DNA of 64,000 nt from Bradysia coprophila (lineage: Eukaryota; Arthropoda; Insecta; Diptera; Sciaridae), in assembly GCF_014529535.1 (NCBI RefSeq), contig NW_023503727.1:2480001-2544000 (forward strand), written 5' to 3'. Below, piece after piece: positions 48,301 through 60,359 of the stretch. The position numbers and the translations under genes were made by a program. Numbering within the stretch: position 1 is the stretch's first letter; every line of letters starts with the position of its first letter. The notes below the pieces were generated by a model. It saw only the letters and a program-made list of their open reading frames with translations, was not told the DNA's origin and ran no database searches.

Positions 48301-51300
48301 ATCCGGATCTGAATTGGTTCTACCCGAACCTTTTGTGCTACTTTTGGGTTTGATCCGAAGGATGGATCAGATCGGGTTCGGGTTCTGATCAGACCGAATC
48401 CGACTTGTTCCGAGCATTAGTCGTTCTTGCTTGCTAGACACGTAGGGTGGGTCGTATTTTCATTTTGTTTTTATTTTAAAAGGCCTGGCCCCAGGCTGTA
48501 CTCAGAATTGACCAAGGAATCCGAAACAGCAAAAAAAAACATAGCTAACGCCGACCCGTACGAAACACCTATTCGTATCAAAAGCCTTTAATGTGAAACT
48601 CTTCATTTCTCTTACTTCATTTTCTTCTCTGCTGAAAAACTATTCTTCCTTTAAAATCACTTACATTATCTTTCTTTGCCTTGTTAGCATATACAAATAA
48701 ATTGCCGGGGGCAATATAGACAGCCCCGTACGCAGTCAACTTTCATAAATTCCTATTTAAACAGCTTTATACCGCTATATTTACCTATATTTTCCTATAA
48801 ATAAACATTTCACAGATGAATTTGCTATTATATAGCTCTATATGCCTGTATATAGCTCAATATAGCTGTATATAGGTATATATAGATGTCCGTATATGGA
48901 ATCCCTGAAACCCCACACACATAACAAATTATTTCCATGTTAACAGAAACTCTCTAAGCATCATTTTTCCCACTTTATATCGTTTTACTAAAATCCAATA
49001 TGGCCGCCGGCAGCCATTTTGTTAGGAGACCGAAAATAGTACCGACGCTTTACATTCGTTAATACCTTTCAAACAAAAAAAAATTCATGAAATTCGGTCA
49101 AAATTTACTCGAGATATTGACAAAATACTCCACGTTCACTGTACTTCCGAGTAGCCAGATAAGAGCTCACTCCAAGAGACCTAGCTCACGCTCCGGAGAA
49201 CATAATTTCATAAACTTTTTTTTCGGTACGGTCAATACCTATCTAATAAAGCTAAAACAGACGAAATATGTTCAAATGTGGCCGACCTACAAGCAAAAAC
49301 TGCTTGCCGCCCTGTGCCTGTTCCACACCAAGGGGTCTAACTCACGAGTCGGTCATCCGATTTCCATAAACTTTTTTTTTGTCGATCGGTATTGTAAATA
49401 CCTTTTATTTGACGTATCACTTACAAGTTTAACGTTTAAATGTCCGGAGATATCTTCGAAAAACCGTAAAGCACTTATTGGGCCACAGCTCGGGAGGGGT
49501 CGATCCAAAATCACTCATCTTCGAACTTAGCCTGTCTTTTGACATTACCAAACGGGAAAAAAAAGAATTTTCAAAATCGGATGCGTTTTACTCAAGTTAT
49601 CGTGCAGACAGACAGACGGACAGACGGACAGACAGACGGACATTTTTTTTTCGCGGATTTGGCATCTCTAGACAACCACAATAGGTTTCCCCTTACTCAG
49701 GGAGTCCAATTCGACGTGTTACAAACGTATGCGTAAACCTATAAGACCCAGTACTTCGTACGGGTCTAAAAATTTAAAAATTCATTTTTCCCTTGCCTCT
49801 AGGCTAATTTTTGATTTTTGGGGTAGTAGCATGAAATTGCACACAATGTTGACAGATATCTCGGGCAGTTGGGAACAGAAGACATTGCTGCTAACTGTAG
49901 TGAATAGCTGAGGAGTCCAGCTATGAAATACCATAAGAACGTTGTTGTTCTTCGCCTTCACTCGGGCAGGGTAACTCTGTTAGTGTTCCCAACTAAGACA
50001 TTTCAACCAAAAATTTCAACTTTATTTGCAAACAAAATCGGCAAATGACGACATAATACATCGTGTGAGGTATGTCTGAACAGGTAATCTGATAGAGAAT
50101 CCATTGCAGAGACGTTTTTTGAAAACAAGTTGAAAAAACTCACAGGAGCTTCGTTTTTGAAGCCCAAAGTTGGCAATTTTTTGTTAGAATGAAAAAGTTA
50201 AATGAACAAAAAAGGTTCTAATCTGGTGAAATTGATAGTTTTATACCTATTCACCCTAAATAACAATTTTCTGAGCAAATAAACGTAAATTCGTCGATTT
50301 TTGTTCATTTAACTTTTTCATTCTACCAAAAAATTGCCAACTTTTGGCTTCAAAAACAAAGCTCCTGTGAGTTTTTTCAACTTGTACTCATAAAACTTTT
50401 CTGCAATGGATTCTCTATGAGATTACCTGTTCAGACATACCTCACACGATGTATTATGTCGTGATTTGCCGATTTTATTTGCAAATAAAGTTGAAATTTT
50501 TTGTCGAAAAGTCTTACTCGGGAACACTGACAGAGTTACCCTCCCCGAGTGAAGCTGAAGAACAACAACGTTCTTATGGTATTTCATAGCTGGACTCCTC
50601 AGCTATTCACTACAGTTAGCAGCAATGTCTTCTGTTCCCAACTGTCCGAGATATCTGTCAACATTGTGTGCAATTTCATGCTACTACCTCAAAAATCAAA
50701 AATCAGTCTAGAGGCAAGGAAAAAATGAATTAAAAAAAAAAAATTTTTTGCTGTTTCGGATTCCTTGGTCAATTCTGAGTAGAGCCTGGGGCCAGGCCTT
50801 TTAAAATAAAAACAAAATGAAAATACGACCCACCCTGCTAGACAGTGAAGGTTTGTGAACTTAAGGAGCACTGTAATTCCTCTTATATAAACAGTGCAAG
50901 ATCAGCGGTACAAATGAAAGGGGCATTAACTGTGACAGTACTTTCGGAGCGAGAATATTAGAGATTTCAATGAAAATGCACTGGGAATCTGACTTCTGAT
51001 CTGATACAATTTTACGGTGATTTTTTTCAGTAGGCACTCACTGCCTTGATAGCTTGATAGGACTTTTTTCCACTTTCATTTTTAACGCGAAATCGCTACT
51101 ATAAGTGCTAAGGCGATCAAAAATGTTGTTCTGATGACTATTCACACAGTGTATAGATACCCCAGTCCTCAGTTCGACCAAAAGTGCCTCTTCCGAAACA
51201 ATGATCTCGGCTGATCGATAACTCCCTTCGTACGCTATCGATACATCAAAGGATATGAACGAACAAGAGGTTTTAATTTTTCATTCGAATTTCATGCGAG

Positions 51301-54300
51301 TCCCCTCCTTCAAAAATGAGACTCAAACATTTGACGTTGACAAATCATTTCAGTGTGCTGTCACTAACAGAAACCGGTGGCAATAGTGTCTCGTTCGTTA
51401 CGCGATTAATAGAATTTAATTTAGAGCTTAATAAAGCCGGTATGGCAAGCGTGGCAGAGTTATAAGATTCGTTGGAAGCAAAAACTTACCCTGGCTACTG
51501 GTAGAACGATGCCCATCTTTTTACTGGTTGCCGTGGCTGTGTACATATCAGGCGGCACATAAAGCTTATTATTTTTGAACGAATCGGGTTGTGCCTGGAA
51601 ATACATATTTGGTATTCGAGCGTCCAATGGGAAATCTCTGGTGTCATAGTTGGTCGATTTGGTGTAGATGACGTGCATTGCAATGTCACAGATAGCCCAC
51701 ATTTTCTGTGCGAAAAAAGCAATTTCAAAATTGTGAGAATTTCAAGCGAGACGATATTGTGAAGAGCAGTCGGCTTACGCAATTCGTCGCATCGTCATCC
51801 GATTTGTAGCTGTCCTTGTGGTGTTTCATGCGATCGATGAGATTTTTGTAGAATCCGAAGCAAAAGAATTCCTTATTCGATATCAACGGTTCGAGGATGA
51901 GCCACAGACACTTTTCCAATTGTTTCAATTGGACGGGATCCTCGTAGTTTGTGAAATTCGGATCGTGGGTTAGCACTGGTACAGCGAACACTAGCATGTA
52001 ATCGGACAGAATGTGTGGCAGTTGGCTCATTGCCTTTTCCACTGTTGACCAAACATAATTTTCGTTAGCACCGGAGAGCATCGGATTTATGTGGAATGTA
52101 TACTCACCGGTAGCGACATTCTTTACATATTCGCGTCGTCGGTTGACATCTGTTTCTATGTAAGTTTTAATCAATTGGAACAGCCGACGATCCGTTTCCC
52201 TGCCGCCTAAAGCGTAATAGCCCATGAAGTCAAGTGGCAGACACTTGTGAGGTATCCCTTTGCTGAGTCCTTTGTGCAATTTCCTTGCGAACGCTTCTCG
52301 TACTTCAGGAACGGGATCGATCTGAAACGGAATTTTTTGGACGAAAAATTAGCGAAATTGAACGGTGATCGAATGCTCATTCCGACCTACCATTAACTGG
52401 GACAACGTGTAAAACTGTTCATGCGTGAACTGATCGCCGACACCTTTTTGTTCACAAATTCGTAACATTGCGGTACCCGCACTCAAGCGAAGCCATGACA
52501 TTTCGGCGGGTGATAGATTGCCCGATTCCAGTAAGTCGCCACGCTGTTTGATGAATGCATTCAACATGCGGAATGTCTTTTGTGCCGACAGAACGTCCTG
52601 TTTCAATCCCAACAACCAACGGGCCATTGTTTTCAATCCTTCCACCTTGCACAGTGTTTCTTCGGGCAGTTCCTCTTCCGAGCACCACGGCTCGTCCGAT
52701 GGCAATGATTTTTCACTCGTGGATGTGTCCTTGACCAGCAACTCTTTGACAATTTTGCGTGAAATTAAATTCTTGATTTGAACTTGGAATTTGTCGGGAA
52801 GATTGTAGGCAATGTGACCGAGTGCTACGATACCGGTACGGTAATTCGGGTGCTCGGGATGTAATGTGGTTTTCAGCGTTTCCACGATGTCCGCAAAAAC
52901 GTCAATCGAACCGTGGCTGTCGTGAACGTCAGTGTTAACGAACATGCAGCGGATGGCATGTTTCGCCTGTTTCGGATTGCCAGAAATCGCAAAGTCTTTA
53001 CAAATCGGTGCCAGTTCGTCGAGTACGTCTTGATTTTCGATGGCCAGTGGCTTGAAACGGCCGAGATACGTGAACACTTTCAGGATGTACGGGGCGACGT
53101 ATTCTTCGTCGAAACTCAGCAGCGTAATGAGATGTCGCAGAATGCCATTGTGTTGGAAGTGGGCGGAAAAAACGTACGACAAAACGGTTAACATTTTCAG
53201 TCCACGTTGACCGGCCACTTCCGGCTGAAGACCGACATCTTCGATGATGTCGCCACCTTGCATACACTCTTCGATGAGTCTGAAACGACGACAATGGTTA
53301 GATAGAAGCTCACGCACCAAACGCGCTCATTCCGTTGGATGAACTCACTTGACCAGACACTCCAGGGACTGTTGATCGACCATTACGGAAGCGATTCGTT
53401 CAAGCAACATTTTCACTGTGTTGTAGTAGAGGTTTGTCATGATCGGATGTCCCAGTTTCTTTAAAATCTGTTGACGACAAAATGTTAGCCTGTTGACCGG
53501 TGTTGGATGTATGATTGCTTACCGATGCCATAACATCTGCACATTCTCGGCATGAAACATCTCGCTTCAGAATCGTCTCCATGCCTTGCAGTAGGGAGGG
53601 ATCCTTTTTCAAATGTTCCGAAAATTTGAACAGAAATTCTTGCGCTTTAATCGGATCCGGTAAATGTCTGTCGAAGCAAGCGATGTCGGTTGGTTAGAAA
53701 TGTTCTCATCTATTCCGTTCAACAACTTACTTTGTGATAGCTTGGCATTTCGCCGTCATATCCTTCTGAACGGACGGACTCGGATCTTTAATGCGATGCA
53801 ATTTGATCCAATCGGAGACGCTTTTCCTAACTTTCAGTTGATTCTTTTGCAGTTCAATAAACGCTTTGGTGGCGTTATCATCGATGGTACCTAACAGGCG
53901 ATAGAGTTTTTTCATTCGCTCCAAAGCTGGCAGTTGATATGGAACCAAGCAGGTAATAAGTAGTCGTTCAACCAGTATCCGGTCCTCGATATTTGTCATA
54001 TAGTAACCGTGCAGAATTTTGTCCTTGATCCAATTGACCGCATTCCGTGTCGCGTCCGGAGCAACCGAATCACTCGAATATTGTTTGTAAATCAAAGCCA
54101 AACCTATTGCCGTACAGACAGGTCATCATCAGACACACATATTACAGTCAAACCCATCAGTTCCCACTCACCATTCATAGCCTCCTTTCGAATTTTGTAT
54201 TTTTTATCCAACGTGCGCTCCTTCACATAGTTCAGTAACTCCTCGCTCTCCGATACGATTTTGATGTCACGCTTGGCCGTTTCAACGATTGCCATCACCA

Positions 54301-55663
54301 CTTCGTAGCGAACGTTTTCGTCGGCATCATGCTGACGGAATTTCAGCGTGTCAATGACTTCTTTGCGCAGATGCGGATGATTCAGCAGAAAGTGCATGCT
54401 ACTCTGGACGCATTTGGTTCGTATTGATACGGCGATGTCGCAGAAACGGGATATAAATTGGCGCCACAGCGGGACGTGTTGTTTTGCTAGCACGGAATCC
54501 TTTTCGGAAAACATTCGGGCAAGCAGTGATACTGCCTCTGTAATGGGACAGATGTTTTTGTTAGACAGATGTGGTCCATGGTGGAGGAATCTTCTAATGG
54601 GAACAATGGGACTTACTCAATCTTTCGCTCTCTTGACCAGATTTAAGTTTACACTCGAGCTGAGGTAACACGGAAAGTAATAAGCGCGGACATATCACGT
54701 TCAGTTCATAAATTAGATCGTAGATCTTCGACGAAATGGCATAGGTGGTGTCCACTTCATCGATGATTAGGACTTGGTTGAAAAACTGTAATTCGAATAT
54801 GGGTCAATATGCGCCACACCGGGTGTACATGCATCATCGCCCGAATGCTTACCAGAACGATGTATTGCTCCAGTGTGTCATGAGTCTTCTTGATGAGTTC
54901 CTTCGCCAATTGATAAGCGTTCTTCCGTTGAGATTTATTCGGTTCGACGATGTTGATCAGAATTATGTCCAACAATTCGGTCGAAACGTTGTCGGCCTCG
55001 GTGATCAACGGAAACAGCACGTCCAGCATAAACGATTTCACTTTGCCACTGTGTTCGTCACTGTATCAAACAAGAAACAAAACCATGAACCATCCGCTCA
55101 CCACCACCCCCACAATCACAATTCCTTACTTCACAATCTTAAACATCAAACTGAACAGATTGCAGAAAATCTCATGCGAGTCCTCGATCTCGAAGCACAT
55201 GTTGAACGACTTTACGTACGCCAAATTCTCCAGCAGATAAAAGTATCGCTTGAATGCCGGATCCTTCGGGTCCATCAGCCCGTTCAGCTGTCGTATGAGA
55301 AAGTTGAAGATCGCTTTCACTTGATCGGGATCCTTGTACGGTGCATCAGGTGCAAACACTCGCAGTATGTCCGCAATGCAACAGGCAATCAGTAGCTGAA
55401 CATCACGCGATTGATGCATTATGAAATAGTCGTCGGCCAGATGCAGTGCAAGTGGTATGTATGCCTGGTATGTGTTGTCCTCCTGTTGGGCCATTGTTTG
55501 CAGGTTGTGTGTGAGAGCCTGTTGTCGGTTTAATTTCAGTTAGTCCCGTCGGTCCATAAGAAAGCATTTCAAACGGTCTCACCTTAAGACGACGTATAAG
55601 TTCATCATGGCCCAGATCTTCACTAATGGGCTTGCAGCCGGAAGGATAGACCAGATCGCCCAT
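45366..55663 (-). CDS. pds5: Pds5, cohesin-associated HEAT-repeat protein, twelve exons
   Basis: Exons 55663-55583, 55518-55130, 55060-54853, 54785-54617, 54537-54172, 54103-53731, 53667-53523, 53467-53349, 53279-52391, 52321-51779, 51705-51490 and, after a 6-kb intron, 45470-45366. Every junction is GT..AG and phase-consistent; the total is 1200 residues, close to the ~1200 of insect Pds5. The order matches Pds5 throughout: MGDLVYPSGCKPISEDLG, ADILRVFAPDAPY, LVSVLPQLE-type VLPQLECKLKS, ERTLDKKYKIRKEAM, NWIKDKILHGYY, VKELLVKD, ARKLHKGLS and CLWLILEPL. Family role: binds the cohesin ring with Wapl to control sister-chromatid cohesion in the nucleus. The last exon (acidic/basic TTSKNAQNDDQDDGDD... 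PKRLRSNSDDDE) fits the charged Pds5 tail but has no sequence match I can confirm, and small exons could be missed in the long intron. Confidence 0.92.
45754..48037. mobile_element. CCGATAA-rich DNA transposon, copy 2 (8-bp TSD), in Pds5 last intron
   Basis: TTAGTAAC flanks it at 45746-45753 and 48038-48045. Ends GGGATATTATATTCGACCG and the reverse of AGGATACTAATAAACGACCG match copy 1 (16457). The inverted arms run at least 400 bp, including GATCCCACAATAATA / TATTATTGTGGGATC. The interior has AATTCCTAGAAATTCAT-type repeats (46780-46880) and TTCCCTGATTTTCCACAAAT repeats (47090-47250), with no transposase. Confidence 0.8.
48441..50835. mobile_element. Mutator-like long-palindrome element (9-bp TSD), in Pds5 last intron
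   Basis: TGCTAGACA flanks it at 48432-48440 and 50836-50844. From GGGTGGGTCGTATTTTCATT inward the two arms are inverted copies over ~540 bp. The left arm is 48441-48540 plus 49771-50215, and the right is 50310-50835. Arm blocks include GGCCTGGCCCCAGGCT, GTAGTAGCATGAAATTGCAC and CGTGTGAGGTATGTCTGAAC. The centre near 50250 is ~90 bases. The left arm is interrupted at an A-run by family copy E. Long TIRs with a 9-bp duplication are typical of Mutator (MULE) elements; no transposase is present. Confidence 0.78.
48541..49770 (+). mobile_element. HINE/DINE-like dispersed element, copy E, diverged
   Basis: Nested in the left arm of the Mutator-like palindrome, whose right arm shows the uninterrupted A-run. 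Subterminal GACCCGTACGAA at 48552 pairs with TTCGTACGGGTCT at the right end, and the 3' hairpin is AGACCC ... GGGTCT. The same positions in copies A-D and F read AGCCCC/GGGGCT. The centre shares ~600 bases with copy D, and the microsatellite ACAGACGGACAGACGG is at 49608-49640. Confidence 0.65.
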
Positions 55664-57430
55664 TTCGTATCGTATGAGTGTGCTGTTGTTCGTAGACTAA
55701 GCGTAGACTAAGCAACTGAAATAGAAGCGTGACGTCAGGAGACGATTAGAGCGGTTCAGCTACCTTACGCTAAATTTATAAAATGATTTGAGTTTGCGAG
55801 TAAAGAGTTGGCGACAGTACTTTAAACGTTAAAAGTCGCGTCCTTGTACTCAGTACTCAGTACACTGACTCAGACTGCCTAATGTGTACGCCAACGCTTT
55901 GTCTATATATCAATGAAGAAGTTGAATTTCACTGCACCGGTCGGAATTATTGCGGAATGAAAAACACATTTGGAATGTCACTTGCATACAGTACAGTAAC
56001 GATACACACAACACACGAAGCACAACAATAATGGTCGCTTTCCTTGAATCCATACACTATACGAGAACTACGTTCAATAGTAAACAACAAAACAGAGAAG
56101 ACATTTATGTGATGCAAGAACATCCAGTCAACGAAAAGAAGAAGCGACAAACAAACTTTTTCCGTGAGTGCATTTAACCCCAAACAAATGTAAACGAAAG
56201 TCGGCAATTTTTTTCTGTCTATACACCACTACGAGTGCCTTCACATTTAGTTGGCTTTACAAATTCAAACGACATTTGCAATGGAATTCGATTGTAAAAA
56301 GGTGACTGGAATTTACCTCCCAACACTTTCATATGCACAATGTACAATTTGGAAAAATCCACTAGACAAAAATGATTTTTCTCGATTACGAAGAACTTAA
56401 ATAAACCAAATAATAAATTTCTGTTCGCAAAAATAAGAGCTGTATGGACGAACGCTGTAAATTTGAACGAACGTTGTTATTGGCTCGTTGCATTGAACGA
56501 AAACCGGTTTCAATAATTTGACACATAGGAGACGTCACGTCAACACACATAAAATGTCACAAAATTGTAACGGTTTCAGTTATGCAGGGGTGTGTAGTAA
56601 ATTGTAGATTGTAATTGGAGATGGTTAATCGGTCTTCTCCAAGGTTATTTCAGCTGTTAAAGCGTGATCCATAGAGCCATAACCAAAAAATTATTGTCGA
56701 CATTTTGTTCGTAAAAGCGTTAAGGTTATGGCTCTGTGGATGCTCGTTCGTTCGTTTTAGGGATAACGAAGCATTGAAAACGTTTTTTGGTCCTAGTTTT
56801 CATTGACAGCTGCAGACATCGCAATTTTCGAAAGAAAAATTGCTAACTTTATTTGACAGTTTCGACAATTTCGTCATGAAAACAAGGACCAAAACACATT
56901 TTGAATGCCTCGTTTGCTTTCAGACTTAGACTTGTCAAAAATCGTTTTTACCGTGCGATGGAACAAACCTATGATAACCAAAAATAAGCGATGAGCTCTT
57001 GCATATAATGGATTTTTAAATAAAAATATTTCCGGTAATACGGAAGATGCCTGAACCTGTTATCCCAAAGTAGTATAAAGGGACTGACGGCAATACAATA
57101 CTTCAGCGAATCACAAAAAATACATAACCCCATTTTGAATGAATTAAAGCGCAGCTTTTGTGTAGCTGTAAAGATGTCTATAAAATTGATATGATGTGGT
57201 GAATGTTGAAAAGTATTTCAACGCTGTAGAAATTCAATTATGTATGCTAAAGGGCACGCCGTAAAGGGCACCTTCCATTTCAAAACATAACGCATATCGG
57301 GACATTTCAACGCACTGTTTTTGGTATTTATTACATGAAGTCGGCGGTATATAGTCCAACTGTCAGTTAAAAATATTTTGGCGGACTTATGGCTTGAATT
57401 TTACAAAGTTTCACAAATGTTTACACAATT
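55664..57430. other. upstream region of Pds5
   Basis: No TATA box near the Pds5 start. Two short inverted repeats are visible: ATAGAGCCATAACC/GGTTATGGCTCT at 56670-56740, and GTTTTTTGGTCCTAG...AGGACCAAAACAC at 56780-56900 with ATTTTCGAAAGAAAAAT at its centre. No gene recognised. Confidence 0.5.
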
Positions 57431-57588
57431 CGAGCCGTAAATGTGCCTAAAGTTTGAATTTCAAGCGAACGAGTCAATGAAAAAGTGAACCAAAAATACA
57501 TTTAAACGCTTCATTGTATGAAAATGACGCTGCGGTAAACAGACTTGCGTTAGAAAGATTTTGAATTCTGACCGCACTTACGGCGTGA
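57431..57588 (-). mobile_element. MITE, CCGTAAGTG family, copy 5 (diverged)
   Basis: Reverse orientation: GAGCCGTAAATGTGCCTAAA at the left, CGCACTTACGGCGTGAG at the right, with a ~15-base insertion and a small deletion relative to the others. From 57589 to 58679 nothing else is recognised. Confidence 0.6.
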
Positions 57589-58679
57589 GTTTTTGTGAAA
57601 CATTTGTTAAACGTTTGTGCGATAACGGCGAACGTATAACGATTAATGTTTGTTTGATGGTTTGTATAGATCTCATCGGTTTGCGAAACTGAAGACAGCA
57701 CAGCTCATTGCAGTGGATTACTTTAACGATTTTGTCTGCAAACTAATCATACCCAACCTCACAACAGAAAATTATTTAAATTCCTGCAAATGCAGCAACA
57801 AACTTTAGACATTGTTTCGAGCAATTCAACGCTTTTATTTTCCTTCACTTCAAATATAAACATTTCACGGCTACTAAAAGTGTTTAATTCAATTTTCCAT
57901 TAGCATTTTCTATGTTAACTGTTTTCCTAAAAAATATTTCAAAAACTTTCCCTCTTTGCAAAGTTGGCTGTGTTTAGTTTGCACACAATTTTTGGCATGC
58001 GATCGCACTGCCAGTCGTCAACCGAAGTGATCTATTGTCTGTCACTTTATAGACTGTTATGATCAGAGCGAGAAAACCGAAGACTAGTTATTATAACTTG
58101 CCTTGGGGTACTTGTCAAGATATCTCTTTCTCTTTCATCATAACACTCTATAGGAGCCCAGACGAAGAGTCCTGGAGACTTGAAACTTCGCAAAGCTACT
58201 ACTGAGGAAAGGTTTGAAAAAACGCGCGAAAATTGTCTCCATCGTGGATGCGTCTTATACGGCGAAAAATTATCGTAACGCGTGACGCGTTTGAAATTTC
58301 GAGCTATCACTGAGTTCGTAATGTGCAGTATGTGAAATCTACATTAATTGTCATAACGTGAGCTGCATTGCCAAATTTAATGTGATTACCAAACACGAAT
58401 ACGTTAGCTATTCGGATTGGGTAAAATCTGTCACGTGATCATGTACAACGTATTCTAATTCAAACAATTAAAACGTTTACAATAAGTCGTTTCAACCGCT
58501 CGGTTTGTAATCAGAAAATGATAATATTTAATGCTGTCGGAATATACTTCGTGTTACCTCCAGTATCTAATGATTACAATCGCGTTCACTGCATAAGAAT
58601 GGGCCAAGACCAAGAACAGAATTTTCAAGAGGAAAAAACCTGTTCTCGTGCTTGGTTCAGTGCTATGTTCCATACCATA

Positions 58680-59806
58680 TTTTTAGCCCCGTACGAAGTA
58701 CAAAGGGGCTTATAGGATTACGATGCCGTGTGTAATTGATGGAATTCGAAGCAGACGGTAAGGGCAAAGTGTTTGCCTATGTTCATAGATGACGAATCCG
58801 CAATAAAAATTTTGTCTGTCCGTCTGACCGTCACGTCGATATCTTGAGTAAATCAAATCCGATTTCAAAAAAAAAAAAATTCCCTGAAAGATAGTCAAAA
58901 TAGTGAGGCTAAGTTCGAAGATGGGCATATTTAGGTCGGCCCTTCGTGAGTTAGCGCCGCCTAAAAGCTTCAAGGTCTTTTGGGGATATTTACGGCAAAA
59001 AAAAACGATGGAAATAAATGTAAATGAAACGGCAAAAGATAGGTAATGTTGATACCGATCCAGGAAAAAAAAGTTTATTAAAATCGGGTGAATGGCCCGT
59101 GAGTTAGGGCCCTAGAAGTGAAAGGCTACTCGGCCCTAAGTGTATTTTGCATATAACTCGAGTAAATTTCATCATTTTTTCGTGATTTTTGTTTCATTTG
59201 AAAGGTAATCGAAGCCCGAATATAATGTGGCGAAGAACGTTTTAAATTTGGGTCCTTGGACTGAGGCCGCTCCTCGGCCCTAAGTGTATTTTGCATATAA
59301 ATCGAGTAAATCTCATCCAATTTTGCTAGTTTTTGTCTAATATGAAAGGTAATTGAATACCGAATAGAATGTGGTGAGAAAAATGTTTGAAATTTGGGTC
59401 CTTGGACTAAGCCCGCTACACGGCCCTAAGTGTATTTTGCATATATCTCGAGTAAATTTCATCCGATTTTCCTAATTTTTGTTTCATTTGGAAGGTAATC
59501 GAAGGCCGAATATAATGATGTTGAAAAAAAATTAAATTTGGGTCGTTGGACTAAGGCCGTAACTAGGCCTTAGGCCTCTCAATAAATTAAAATTTTAGGT
59601 CAACTTGAAATTTGTGTTACATTTGAAAGGAACGTCGTACGGGGCTTCGTAATTGCGCTATGCGCAATTTGTAAGATGTACACATTTCATAATAATTTGA
59701 CTTCAACTAGGGTGACAGACGCACTAGGGTCACGTGCGCAATAGATGTACGGGTTCGTACGGGGCTCAGTCGCAGCAAACGCTCCGACTGTTCTGACGGC
59801 TCGTTG
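58680..59806 (-). mobile_element. HINE/DINE-like dispersed element, copy F
   Basis: Inverted copy: it starts TTTTTAGCCCCGTACGAAG and ends GACTGTTCTGACGGCTCGTT. It holds about three diverged ~145-bp minisatellite units (59100-59560) and only a remnant of the microsatellite (GTCTGTCCGTCTGACCG). Confidence 0.7.
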
Positions 59807-60024
59807 TTTTCATGCCTTGGGCATAAATTACGGAGTTTTTCTCGTAAATAAGGCCCTCAACATGAAAAGTTGTCTACGAATCTGTTGTAGACGGTTTATT
59901 TTAAGCACTTTCCCTTTTCGCCCTCACTTCACTAAAATATACCGAACAGATACGTAAAATAACTTTTCATGTGTCGGGGCCGAAAATGAGGGAGTTTCGA
60001 TATTTTTCTCAGGTTTTCGACCCC

Positions 60025-60165
60025 TTACATGAAAATTTTTTTGTGTATCTGTTTTGGACGATTGATTTTAGGCACTTTCGCATGTAGCCCTCACTTCGTT
60101 CGGGCTACAACAAGCGAAATTGCCTAAAAACAATCGTCCAAAACAGATACACAAATAACTAATTT
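60025..60165. repeat. hairpin repeat, ~45-base arms
   Basis: TTTGTGTATCTGTTTTGGAC and the following GATTGATTTTAGGCA return inverted (TGCCTAAAAACAATCGTCC, AAAACAGATACACAAA). The loop contains GCCCTCACTTCGTTCGGGC, itself a small hairpin. A related half-copy lies at 59845-59965. Confidence 0.65.
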
Positions 60166-60359
60166 CTCTTTATTTGACAGCCCTTCTGAGAATTACCGAT
60201 CGGACGCGTGGTTCTTTGTTTGTTTGTGCAACCCTATTTTTTGAAGCAAAACGGCTAGCACTGGCTTAAGACGAAAAGTCAATCTATACTAACCGAGGTG
60301 AAAACGTCTCCCGTTCGCGATTGAACTGATAAAACGCTCTAAATTTGTACAAATTAAAA

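Noticed and set aside
51721..51780. Retained intron in Pds5 between exons 10 and 11 as a real coding extension
   Set aside because: GT..AG borders and the family alignment (KMWAICDIAMHVIYTKST after DDATNC) favour splicing.
54396..55395. Plus-strand frames of up to 216 codons over the Pds5 exons
   Set aside because: They cross Pds5 splice sites and are antisense to well-conserved Pds5 exons.
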